Below, piece by piece: positions 1-7,041 of a DNA stretch of 15,199 nucleotides (positions are counted from its first letter, which is position 1; the number at the start of each line of letters is the position of its first letter). This DNA comes from JAFMKE01 sp047621945 (GTDB lineage: Bacteria; Bacteroidota; Bacteroidia; Chitinophagales; UBA8649). The translations under genes were made by a program, and so were the position numbers. Below the pieces are notes generated by a model, which was given only the letters and a program-made list of their open reading frames with translations, ran no database searches and was not told the DNA's origin. The stretch spans positions 1 through 15,199 of the forward strand of contig JBLHMK010000058.1 of assembly GCA_047621945.1 (NCBI GenBank), in the 5' to 3' direction.

Positions 1-56
1 GATCATATTATCAAGCGAATGGCCTACGCTCAATTTCAAGCGATATTATAAAATAA
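1..56 (+). CDS. 3' end of an unidentified plus-strand gene (frame uncertain)
   Basis: Two plus-strand frames end close together here. Frame 1 reads DHIIKRMAYAQFQAIL and stops with TAA at 49-51. Frame 3 reads SYYQANGLRSISSDIIK and stops with TAA at 54-56. Either could be the C-terminus of a gene entering from the left. A hairpin with a T-rich tail starts about 15-20 bases downstream and is better paired when transcribed from the plus strand, which supports a gene ending here. The tail is too short to assign a family or to choose between the frames. Confidence 0.35.
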   Translation, partial: SYYQANGLRSISSDIIK

Positions 57-70
57 AAGTAGACTATTTA

Positions 71-105
71 AAAAGCTCCAATCTTCCGATTGGGGCTTTT
101 TATTT
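71..105. terminator. Bidirectional rho-independent terminator
   Basis: A 13-bp stem (71-83 with 88-100) encloses a TTCC loop and is flanked by A and T runs. In a plus-strand transcript the single irregular pair is a G-U wobble and the hairpin runs into TTTTTATTTC. In a minus-strand transcript the same position is a C-A mismatch, but the stem is otherwise intact and also followed by Ts. It lies between the convergent ends of the left-edge plus-strand gene and the minus-strand gene ending at 109, so it probably serves both. Confidence 0.85.
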
Positions 106-108
106 CTA

Positions 109-963
109 TCAAAACTGCATTTCAATAGTTCGTGTCATGATGATTTCTCCATCCACTACTAGTTTAACAAAGTAAACCTCCTCTTCATATTCCAAGGAAT
201 TAAACGCATATTCCAACTTTGTTTTACCAATCGGAGTTTTGGGGTTTTTAAACAACTCCTTAACGATTACCTTATTCTCATTAAACATGGCGATATGTAC
301 ATTCTTTTCTCGGCTAAAATTCATTTCGAATTCACCATTCACTAAAAGTTGTCTTTGAGGTTCTTCAATATCAGCATATTCAATTATTCGTTCTAACTCC
401 ACACCCTCCTGGTTCCTCACCCACACTTCTCCATCTTCACTCAATTCAAACTTATCGATATCTTCACTCTTATACGCTCCTTCTGCTAACTCCCACATTA
501 AAAATTGAGCAGCTGGTTCATACTGTTCGTTTTCTTGAATAAACGTACTTAGTTTTCTCAAATTATTGCCAGCTAAGCCTGCAAGAAAATAACTAGATTC
601 TTCTCCTGGCGCTCTGTCGTATTGCTCCAAACACATGGCATTAATGTGCGCTGCTTTAGATTCGTTTGGATAAAGCTTAACTAATAAATCGTTGGTGACA
701 ATCATTTTTTGTTCAGCACTATCTGCAGGAAGTAAAACATATCCATTGTCTAGTTCAATTTGGAGACTTCTGTTTACCTTATTCTGTATATTTAGAACCA
801 AAGGCGAACTATAGTGAGTTCCAGTAGAATTATGAGTTATTTCTATACTAACGAGGTCTTTTTCTAAGGCTTCCGACAGCGGCATAGCTAAAGTAACAAA
901 AATAAAACTGTGAAAAATCAGGATACCTAAAATTACCATAACAGACTTCATAGGATTGGACAT
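109..963 (-). CDS. Exported protein of unknown function, third gene of the ACP/KAS III operon
   Basis: A 284-residue protein I do not recognise as a named family. The N-terminus (about 5-30) is a hydrophobic segment after a Lys, so it is a signal peptide or membrane anchor. A start at Met5 (MKSVMVILG) is as plausible as Met1. Residues about 35-100 look like beta strands. Residues about 105-172 look helical, with a single Cys (C111) and a Q153-x3-W157 pattern (AAQFLMWELAEG). This resembles the TQxAIW signature of thioester domains, in which a Cys and a Gln form an internal bond. Residues about 203-284 are a beta-rich tail (LLVNGEFEMNFS to the C-terminus), reminiscent of a small Ig-like or sorting-type sandwich, but not a convincing T9SS domain. 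The gene starts 37 bp after the KAS III gene on the same strand and ends just before the shared terminator, so co-transcription with ACP and KAS III is likely. Function is unknown and the thioester reading is speculative. Confidence 0.85.
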   Translation of the reverse strand: MSNPMKSVMVILGILIFHSFIFVTLAMPLSEALEKDLVSIEITHNSTGTHYSSPLVLNIQNKVNRSLQIELDNGYVLLPADSAEQKMIVTNDLLVKLYPNESKAAHINAMCLEQYDRAPGEESSYFLAGLAGNNLRKLSTFIQENEQYEPAAQFLMWELAEGAYKSEDIDKFELSEDGEVWVRNQEGVELERIIEYADIEEPQRQLLVNGEFEMNFSREKNVHIAMFNENKVIVKELFKNPKTPIGKTKLEYAFNSLEYEEEVYFVKLVVDGEIIMTRTIEMQF

Positions 964-1000
964 TTATTAAATAACGTCTTGAGCCTATTCAAATAGTATG

Positions 1001-2044
1001 TCAATACTCAATTAATTTCAAAATAGTACATTCTTCCATTGAAACAATACAGCTTCCCCAGGAAAGACCTACACCAAAACCAGATAGCAATACCTCTTTG
1101 TCTTGCTTACTAACAATCGTGTCTAACTGATCTACAAGAGTAACTGGAATTGATGCAGCACCCGTATTCCCTAAGAGTCTTAAAGATTGCGGAACCTTAG
1201 CCATATCCAGATTTAATTTTTTTGCAATCATATCATTCATCAATTTATTTGCTTGATGAAAGATAAAATAACTAAGGTCTTCTGTACTTCTTTCAAAGTG
1301 TTCTAGGAGTGCAGTAACATTTGGGGCAACTTCTCTTCTAGAAAAGTTGAAAACTTTTATTCCATCTAGAAACATATCTGCTCGAGTTCTGCCCAGCGCT
1401 TCATCAAAAACTAACGAGTCTTCTGACATTGGGTTCCTCGATCCTCCGTCTGGAGATATAATGGCTTCATGCCCAGCACCGTCCGACTGCAAGTTAAATT
1501 GAATCGGCTTGGCCTTATCGTCAAACGACAACGCACTTGCCGATCCAGCGTCCGAAAATAAGGGCGCTGTAGTTTTATCTTTTAAATTGATACATGTACT
1601 GGAGGCATCACCTACAAGAAGCAATCCCTTGCCCTTTATGTGAGCCAAGAGAGACGAAACTATAGATAGGCCATATACATAACCTGAACAACCCAAGTTA
1701 ACGTCAAAAGCCATGCATGACTTCCCTATGCCCAATTTGTCTTGAAGGATAGTGGCGGTGCAGGGGATTTTATAATCAGGGGTTTGGCTAACGAATACTA
1801 AAACATTGATTTCACTCCGGTTCCATTTCAATTCACTTAGGAGATTATCCGCAGCCTTAAAACACAGATCAGAAGCTGTGGTATTGCTATCCACTATTCT
1901 CCGTTGTTCTATCCCCGTAGTCTTGATAAATTGCTTACGTTCCAATTCCGTTTGATAAGGATATTCCGCATTCTTTGCAATGTTTTTAGGAACACAGGCT
2001 GCCACACCCTTCAAGCTAACTTTATTTACATCAAACAGAGCCAT
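1001..2044 (-). CDS. 3-oxoacyl-ACP synthase III (KAS III / FabH-like)
   Basis: A 347-residue thiolase-fold condensing enzyme of normal KAS III length. The full catalytic triad is visible: C119 in NLGCSGY, H263 in FHQAN and N293 in GNTGAAS. The glycine-rich C-terminal motif (SGFGVGLSWG, about 321-330) is also present. Family members join an acyl-CoA starter to malonyl-ACP, starting fatty-acid synthesis or making specialised acyl groups for polysaccharides, lipids or pigments. The start codon overlaps the last base of the ACP gene (TAATG at 2044), which indicates translational coupling and a dedicated carrier. The housekeeping fabH of Bacteroidota usually sits near plsX/rpmF. That context is absent and a private ACP is present, so I infer a specialised enzyme rather than the primary FabH. 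The starter and product cannot be read from sequence. No ketoreductase, dehydratase, aminotransferase or acyltransferase gene accompanies it in the window. Confidence 0.93.
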   Translation of the reverse strand: MALFDVNKVSLKGVAACVPKNIAKNAEYPYQTELERKQFIKTTGIEQRRIVDSNTTASDLCFKAADNLLSELKWNRSEINVLVFVSQTPDYKIPCTATILQDKLGIGKSCMAFDVNLGCSGYVYGLSIVSSLLAHIKGKGLLLVGDASSTCINLKDKTTAPLFSDAGSASALSFDDKAKPIQFNLQSDGAGHEAIISPDGGSRNPMSEDSLVFDEALGRTRADMFLDGIKVFNFSRREVAPNVTALLEHFERSTEDLSYFIFHQANKLMNDMIAKKLNLDMAKVPQSLRLLGNTGAASIPVTLVDQLDTIVSKQDKEVLLSGFGVGLSWGSCIVSMEECTILKLIEY

Positions 2045-2268
2045 TATGCATTTTGGTAAATCCTGTATAAATCTTCAATACTCTCTGAACCGCGAATATT
2101 ATCTGCACTAAAAACAAATCCCAAAGTGTCATCTACATGAGCAATAAGCAATAGCGCTTGCATAGATGTCCAATATTCCAGTTCTTTAAACTTAGTTGAT
2201 GGGCTTATCTCTTCATTCAGCTCATCAAAGCTTTCTTTAAATATTTTGATAAATTCGTCAATGTCCAT
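2044..2268 (-). CDS. Acyl carrier protein, free-standing
   Basis: A 74-residue acidic, helical protein of typical ACP size. The serine that would carry phosphopantetheine is S35 in WTSMQALLLI, where canonical ACPs have DSL; the preceding Asp is Thr and the following Leu is Met. The surrounding pattern (W-x-S-M-x-A-L near the start of helix II, then an acidic SIEDLY segment, about 63-68) matches ACPs found beside KAS III genes in polysaccharide or specialised-lipid clusters better than housekeeping AcpP. It overlaps the KAS III start by one base, so it is the probable substrate carrier for that enzyme. It begins only 12 bp after the terminator hairpin of the preceding gene, with an AGG four bases before ATG. 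Expression therefore depends on read-through or on a promoter overlapping the hairpin. A phosphopantetheinyl transferase elsewhere in the genome would be needed. Confidence 0.9.
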   Translation of the reverse strand: MDIDEFIKIFKESFDELNEEISPSTKFKELEYWTSMQALLLIAHVDDTLGFVFSADNIRGSESIEDLYRIYQNA

Positions 2269-2280
2269 CCTGTAAAAATA

Positions 2281-2312
2281 GAAAAAGGGGAAGTAAATAC
2301 TTCCCCTTTTTC
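2281..2312 (-). terminator. Strong hairpin terminator of the T9SS repeat-protein gene
   Basis: A perfect 15-bp inverted repeat (2281-2295 with 2298-2312) has a two-base centre. In the minus-strand transcript it reads GAAAAAGGGGAAGTA, then its complement, ending in CCCCTTTTTC and a further T-rich stretch. It lies 17 bp after the stop codon of the T9SS gene and 12 bp before the ACP start codon. It is the natural end of the long upstream transcript, and it also occupies the place where a leader for the ACP operon would be expected. Confidence 0.88.
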
Positions 2313-2329
2313 ATAAAATTTGATTCCTA

Positions 2330-5300
2330 TTATTTAATAATTACTAGTTTTCTCATTTCAACCCCTAAGCTACTTTCAAAATTCATGAAATAAGTTCCCG
2401 CTGCCAGTTCACGAACATCTAGTTTGAAAACATTCTCACCAGGATTTACCTCTTTGTTAAAACTAGCCACTTGCATTCCCACATGATTGTAGATTTGAAC
2501 ACTTACTAATTCTTCACTTGAACTCTGCATATCAACAGTAACCATACTATTATCCTTACTAGGGTTTGGTACTACATTTCCAATAAAGAAATCATTCTTA
2601 CCCCTTATGCTTGCAGATACCACATCGAATAATTCTGATTGACCATCATAATCAACTTGTTTCAATTGATAGTAATATGTAAATCCTTTTCCTACACTAT
2701 GATCATCATAAGAGTATTCATTTATTTCAGTAGAATTTCCGTTTCCTTCAATCCAAGCAATACGCTCAAAGTTTACTCCATCCGCACTACGCATTAACTC
2801 AAATCCATCATTGTTGATTTCCGTGGCTGTGGCCCAATCCAATTGAATAAAGCTATCATCCAACGCATTGGCATCAAAAGAAAGTAATTCAACAGGCAAG
2901 GTGGATCCATCATCATTCACAGAGAACCCTCCAGAACCACCAGAGAAACTTGTCAATCCTGTCATCTCAAAGTATGTAACTCCTCCAATAGATCCAGCAG
3001 TGTATGGTAAGTATGTTGGTGCAAACGTAAAGTCTCCAAGCGCCATTCCTGTAACTGGGTCAAAGGTTGATCCAGTTGTTTTAAAGAACGTAAATGGTGA
3101 AATGTTACTTGCAAAATCGGTCGTGTTCAAGAATGCATTTGCTTCATTCTGTGCTTGAGTTATTTCTCCAGCATCTAGGAAGAATCGAATATCAACCGTA
3201 GTACTGATACTTCCACTAGCCATCTCAACATTCCAATATCTTCCAATCAACCATGTTCCCCTATCTGGACCAGCACCACCGGTAGATGAATAAGTTGCAT
3301 TTCCAGGTAAATCCGTAATAGTTACCTCTGCCATAAAAGTATTTCCATTCTTTCTAATACCAAAAACATACTCGTCTGGCTTAGCAGGGTTTGCATAATA
3401 TGTCCAAGCACTTTCGTCACAACCCTCTACAGAAGAACTTGTTGCCCCAGAAACCAAATAGGCATTATTAGCTATAGAAAAAACATCTAATGTCATCACA
3501 TCGGCATCTGAAGTACAAGGTACATTTGAACTTGTCCAAGTACCTGTGTGTAATCCGGGCGTGTTAAAAACGACCTGAGCATTGTAATCATTTGCATTTG
3601 TTCCTCCCGCATATGAATCAGGTGCTATAGACCAAGTCCACGTACCGATTCCTTTTGCAGGATCAACAGCATTCAAGGTTGTTGGGACACCCACACAAGC
3701 ATCAAAATTATCGCCTGCATCTGAAGTAGAAGGATTAGCATATACCGTAATGTTTTGAGTTGGAGAACAAGGGCTTCCAGCCACAACATAAGATATTAAG
3801 AATGTTTCGCTTGATAATCCACCTGCCGGTGTTGGAGCTGTAAAGTTAAATCCAACTGGAGCACCATTTACTTGCCATGTTCCTCCGGTTCCAGTAGTTG
3901 TAAAAGTTCTTAAACTTCCTTCACACATAGCATCATTACTAGAAGTAATACTTACTGCACCATAAACATTAATTGCTTGCAATGAAGAACATGATCCATT
4001 TGAAGCTGATATAAAGTAGATTGCTGAAGTACCGCCCGGATCAGGAGCTGTAAATACTCCACCTGAAACTCCTGTTCCAGAAAAGGTAGTTCCAGTTACA
4101 TCTGAAGTTAAAGTACGCGTCTGTCCTTCGCACATTGCTGCACCACTAGATGTAAATGTTGGCTTATTGTCAACTTGTATTAGCTGATTTGTAACACAAG
4201 ATCCGTTTGTTGCAGTAATCGTTACCATTTGATTCTGCGTAGGGGGTGTCAAATTTGGAGGAGTAAAAGTAGTGCCAGAATATGAACCAGCCGAAACGGA
4301 TATTGCACCTGCACTTGTCGTAATGCTCGTTGTTGCATCATCACAAACCCCAGGAAAAGCAGTAATACTAGGGTCTTCCTCAATAACAATAGTAATAATA
4401 TTTGAAACATCACCATTACAAGCTGCACCCGCGTCAGCCACTGTACATTGATACTCATAAGTACCAGGAGCGGTCAAAACTCCAATAGCTTGATTAAATA
4501 AGGTACCTAAGTTGCCCCATCCTCCACCATTGAATCTTTGTTCCCATTGATAAGTGAATGCGCCAATACCTCCAGAAACTGAAGAAGTAAATGTACCTGG
4601 ACTTGATCCTTCACATAAAGGAGAACTTCCACCGGAAATTGTAATAATAGGATCTGCATTTACTGTCCATGTATAAGTACTTATCGCAGACAAGTCGCAT
4701 GCGGCTCCAGTACAACTCGTTCTGATTCTGATAGTATTTGTTCCTAAACTGGCTGTAACGCTAGTAGGACTTGTTGCAAATGTTCCTCCATTAATACTGT
4801 ATAGAATATTACATGTTCCACTTCCGCCAGAAATAGCTGAGACTCCCGTTAAGGATAAAGTTTGTCCTTCACAAACTGTTGCTGTCGTCGGTGACATCGT
4901 CGCAGTAGGCTGAGCAGGATCAGCAGAAACCGTAAAAGTAATCGCACTAGAAACTGCTGTGTTACATCCACTACCGGTCATATAATAAACAACCGCGTAA
5001 TCGTATGTTCCCGCACTTAAAGCTGGTGGATTATATGTGCTTGCAGTAGCCCCTGCTATATTGCCATCGTTTAAGGTCCATTGATAAGATGAAGTACCTA
5101 TTCCGCCAACAGGGGAAGCAGTCAAAGTAGTAGGGTCTAATCCCGCACATCCCGAGCTTGTTCCTCCTCCTGCTATAGACACTGTAGGGTCGGCTACTAC
5201 CGTAAAGGTAATAGGACTAGAAGTTGCTGGATCACAATTTGAACCACTTGCACTATGAACCAATCTAAATGTCCAAGTTCCTGCTGGTAAAGTCCCAGGA

Positions 5301-6619
5301 TTATATGTAGTACCTGTACCACCTGATAAATTGGTATTGTTTACGGTCCATTGATAACTGTCCGTACCTGAAGCATCATTAACAGAACCCGTCAAGGTAG
5401 TAGGGTCTAATCCTGAACACCCTGTGGTTGCACCACCGCCTGAGATAGAAGCTGTAGGATCTGCTGTTACTGTAAAGGTATAGGAATTTGAATAAGCCAG
5501 ACTGCCACATTTGTCTGTTACCCTTCTTCTATATGTATAGGTTCCTGGTGAAAGTGCTGGTGGGTCATAGGTGGTTCCCGTTGCTCCGCTTATGTTACCT
5601 GCATTCAATTGCCATTGGTAAGTTGTAGAACCATTATTTACTGAGGCACTAGAACCCCCGCTTGCTGCAGAAGTATTGCCAAAAGCTGGTGGGTTGTAGC
5701 CATTACAAGCCGTGGTAACTCCCCCGAAAGAAATGCTGCCTCCACTTAGTCCTGAAGTAACATTCACTAAAGAGATACTGCCATTTGATCCACCGCCACC
5801 TTCCGAGGCTCTAAATTCAACAACATCTGAGGAGGCAAGAACACCTGTCCAAACATTATTATGATTATCACAACATCCATTGTGATCCCAAACTAATCCT
5901 CCATTAATATACATTTGAGCTCTATCGTCGTGACCATTCACATTTATTTGATAAACTGCACAAGACCAACCTGTTCGGATGGCTCTCCATGAGTGGTTGT
6001 CATTTCCGATGTAACAACCATTATATGTAGAAGCATCATAAGGTGTATTTCCCCAATATGTTCCTGTATTAAAATTAACACTTGCGTCCGTATACACCCC
6101 ACTATAGTTACTAGACCATGCTCCAGAACCTCCAGAAGCATCTCCCGCAGCATAACAAAACACGTTCCACGCTCCATTCCCAGCCGTACCTTGAGATGGC
6201 GAAGTAGGAGGAGAACATCTGTAAGTTAGTGTAGCTGAACCACTATTCGTCCAGTTCTGACAATTATAACGACTATTTTGAACAATTAAAGTTCCATCGA
6301 AAGTTCCTGTCCAATCAACAATTGATTGAGTTGAACAAGCGTCGTCATTATAAAACAAACTAGTTCCAGTTGCGGCACCATTATATCCCGTTAATTGAGT
6401 ATCATAAGATGTTCCACAAGTTTCGAAATGATAGGAAGTTCCATTTCCACTTTTAATTGGAAAGCGTAAAAAGGCTGCATCCCCTATTCCCACCGACTGA
6501 TTGGTTGTGCGAGGGTAATAATTATTCCCATTTTCTTGTTTATTCAAAAAACCACACTGTGAGTAAGATGCGGTGATTGTCAGCAAAATTGACACAATAA
6601 AAAGTAATACTTTTTTCAT
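2330..6619 (-). CDS. Large T9SS type A cargo protein with PPC-like, PA14-like and Ig/PKD-like repeat modules
   Basis: A secreted, probably surface-attached protein of 1429 residues. I chose the ATG at 6619 because it begins a clean signal peptide (MKKVLLFIVSILLTITASYS, then QC). An upstream in-frame TTG at 6640 would only add seven polar residues. In order: about 22-135, a beta-sandwich like the PPC / CUB-like modules of flavobacterial exoproteins (HFETCGTSYDTQL, paired Cys). About 145-285, a PA14-like module with GHDDRAQMYINGG, a CCD motif (249-251) and EGGGGSNGSI. About 290-1045, Ig/PKD-like repeats, the best conserved about 90 residues apart and ending in -TVxADP. About 1045-1235, an unrecognised beta-rich region. 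About 1240-1335, an FnIII-like module (LPVELLSFDA, then TATEINNDGFELMRSADG). About 1345-1429, a type A sorting domain (VVPNPSKDN near 1350, GTYFMNF, ending KLVIIK). That last domain directs export by the type IX system and cleavage or anchoring. No catalytic domain is visible, so adhesion or matrix binding is the best guess. Confidence 0.93.
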   Translation of the reverse strand: MKKVLLFIVSILLTITASYSQCGFLNKQENGNNYYPRTTNQSVGIGDAAFLRFPIKSGNGTSYHFETCGTSYDTQLTGYNGAATGTSLFYNDDACSTQSIVDWTGTFDGTLIVQNSRYNCQNWTNSGSATLTYRCSPPTSPSQGTAGNGAWNVFCYAAGDASGGSGAWSSNYSGVYTDASVNFNTGTYWGNTPYDASTYNGCYIGNDNHSWRAIRTGWSCAVYQINVNGHDDRAQMYINGGLVWDHNGCCDNHNNVWTGVLASSDVVEFRASEGGGGSNGSISLVNVTSGLSGGSISFGGVTTACNGYNPPAFGNTSAASGGSSASVNNGSTTYQWQLNAGNISGATGTTYDPPALSPGTYTYRRRVTDKCGSLAYSNSYTFTVTADPTASISGGGATTGCSGLDPTTLTGSVNDASGTDSYQWTVNNTNLSGGTGTTYNPGTLPAGTWTFRLVHSASGSNCDPATSSPITFTVVADPTVSIAGGGTSSGCAGLDPTTLTASPVGGIGTSSYQWTLNDGNIAGATASTYNPPALSAGTYDYAVVYYMTGSGCNTAVSSAITFTVSADPAQPTATMSPTTATVCEGQTLSLTGVSAISGGSGTCNILYSINGGTFATSPTSVTASLGTNTIRIRTSCTGAACDLSAISTYTWTVNADPIITISGGSSPLCEGSSPGTFTSSVSGGIGAFTYQWEQRFNGGGWGNLGTLFNQAIGVLTAPGTYEYQCTVADAGAACNGDVSNIITIVIEEDPSITAFPGVCDDATTSITTSAGAISVSAGSYSGTTFTPPNLTPPTQNQMVTITATNGSCVTNQLIQVDNKPTFTSSGAAMCEGQTRTLTSDVTGTTFSGTGVSGGVFTAPDPGGTSAIYFISASNGSCSSLQAINVYGAVSITSSNDAMCEGSLRTFTTTGTGGTWQVNGAPVGFNFTAPTPAGGLSSETFLISYVVAGSPCSPTQNITVYANPSTSDAGDNFDACVGVPTTLNAVDPAKGIGTWTWSIAPDSYAGGTNANDYNAQVVFNTPGLHTGTWTSSNVPCTSDADVMTLDVFSIANNAYLVSGATSSSVEGCDESAWTYYANPAKPDEYVFGIRKNGNTFMAEVTITDLPGNATYSSTGGAGPDRGTWLIGRYWNVEMASGSISTTVDIRFFLDAGEITQAQNEANAFLNTTDFASNISPFTFFKTTGSTFDPVTGMALGDFTFAPTYLPYTAGSIGGVTYFEMTGLTSFSGGSGGFSVNDDGSTLPVELLSFDANALDDSFIQLDWATATEINNDGFELMRSADGVNFERIAWIEGNGNSTEINEYSYDDHSVGKGFTYYYQLKQVDYDGQSELFDVVSASIRGKNDFFIGNVVPNPSKDNSMVTVDMQSSSEELVSVQIYNHVGMQVASFNKEVNPGENVFKLDVRELAAGTYFMNFESSLGVEMRKLVIIK
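4916..5734 (-). repeat. Three tandem Ig/PKD-like coding repeats of about 270-280 bp
   Basis: Within the T9SS protein gene, three consecutive units of 279, 270 and 270 bp (5456-5734, 5186-5455, 4916-5185) encode the best-conserved repeats. Each carries GGG..[ST].GC.G near its start, then YQW, a GTTYDPPALSPGTY-like stretch, and an end in FTV.ADP. The DNA itself is similar between units: around 5160-5210 and 5430-5480 both have a variant of GTAGGGTCGGC / GTAGGATCTGC followed by a similar stretch. Less similar units continue toward the C-terminus at spacings of about 89-93 residues, shortening to about 70. Such arrays expand and contract by recombination, so copy number may vary between strains. 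Confidence 0.75.
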
Positions 6620-6638
6620 GATTGTTTGTTTTTGTTTC

Positions 6639-6743
6639 AAAAAGTTTCGTAAGTTTTTTAATATCTAGATGCAAAGTAAAATACTTTTCCCACATTACAA
6701 TACCTTTTGTGAACAATAAATTGTGCAGTAAACGAAACTTTTT
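6639..6743. repeat. 12-bp inverted repeat flanking the promoter candidate
   Basis: AAAAAGTTTCGT at 6639-6650 is matched by its exact reverse complement ACGAAACTTTTT at 6732-6743. The similarity extends outward if one inserted base is allowed (GTTT on the far side). The arms lie about 80 bp apart and enclose the candidate promoter. They could be paired operator sites or a chance match in AT-rich DNA. No regulator gene is adjacent. Confidence 0.35.
6672..6700 (-). promoter_or_regulatory. Candidate Bacteroidota-type promoter of the T9SS protein gene
   Basis: On the minus strand a TTG (6698-6700) is followed after 18 bp by TTACTTTG (6672-6679). The Bacteroidota consensus is TTG, 19-21 bp, TAnnTTTG. 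The -7 element matches five of six fixed positions and the spacing is one base short. Transcription would start near 6665, giving an AT-rich leader of about 45 nt before the ATG at 6619. There is no clear Shine-Dalgarno sequence, as is usual in this phylum. Confidence 0.45.
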
Positions 6744-6771
6744 AAACTTCCACTACGTATATAGTCAATTG

Positions 6772-6780
6772 CCCCCCCCC
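6772..6780. repeat. Homopolymer C9/G9 tract upstream of the T9SS protein gene
   Basis: A run of nine C on the plus strand (nine G on the coding strand of the downstream gene) stands out in very AT-rich sequence. It lies about 75 bp upstream of the candidate -33 element and about 153 bp before the start codon. Long G/C tracts are prone to slipped-strand length change. Whether this one affects expression is unknown. Confidence 0.7.
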
Positions 6781-7041
6781 TAAAACGACAATATAAACCA
6801 CACATACTAAAGTATCAGAACACATTATATATGTATTTATTTATAATATGTAGCTTTATAATTTTTGTAGTGATTGAAACAATTATAAAAAAATAAATTA
6901 AAAAAATTCCACATTTTTGCTTTTGCTAGTTCTTTAAAAGCATTTAAATCTAAAAAGTTGATAAGTAGTTTTAACTATTTGCAATTATCAATCTATTTTT
7001 ATTCGTCTATCCTTTTTTTTTTAATGCTTTAATTGAATCTA
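6781..7041. other. AT-rich non-coding intergenic stretch
   Basis: No reading frame of useful length and no RNA gene could be recognised here. The stretch contains a palindrome-like TATATATG / TTATAATATG segment (about 6825-6850), A runs (about 6888-6906), a weak hairpin at 6958-6991 and a T10 run at 7013-7022. It is probably the 3' flank of the decayed TPR copy plus the distal upstream region of the T9SS protein gene. Confidence 0.5.
6952..6991 (-). terminator. Weak candidate terminator after the TPR glycosyltransferase and its decayed copy
   Basis: TTGATAA (6958-6964) pairs with TTATCAA (6985-6991). Inside these, TAGTT (6966-6970) pairs with AACTA (6973-6977). On the minus strand the hairpin is followed by CTTTTTAG. 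The stem is AT-rich and interrupted, so termination strength is doubtful, but no better hairpin lies downstream of the gene ending at 7362. Confidence 0.3.

Noticed and set aside
2868..3158. 96-codon plus-strand open frame opposite the T9SS protein gene
   Set aside because: It lies wholly antisense to a well-supported domain-rich gene, has no recognisable domain or signal, and is explained by Ser/Thr/Pro-rich codons read on the other strand. The same applies to the plus-strand frame at 5993-6229.
4249..4458. Short leucine-rich minus-strand frame inside the T9SS protein gene (also 5944-6177)
   Set aside because: Out-of-frame reading of the repeat region. The leucine and valine runs come from shifted Ser/Thr/Ala codons.
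6620..6640. TTG start seven codons upstream for the T9SS protein
   Set aside because: It adds only polar residues before a canonical MKK signal peptide starting with ATG.
7013..7022. T10 run as a plus-strand terminator tail
   Set aside because: No plus-strand gene precedes it and no stable hairpin directly abuts it. It looks like simple-sequence drift in an AT-rich gap.
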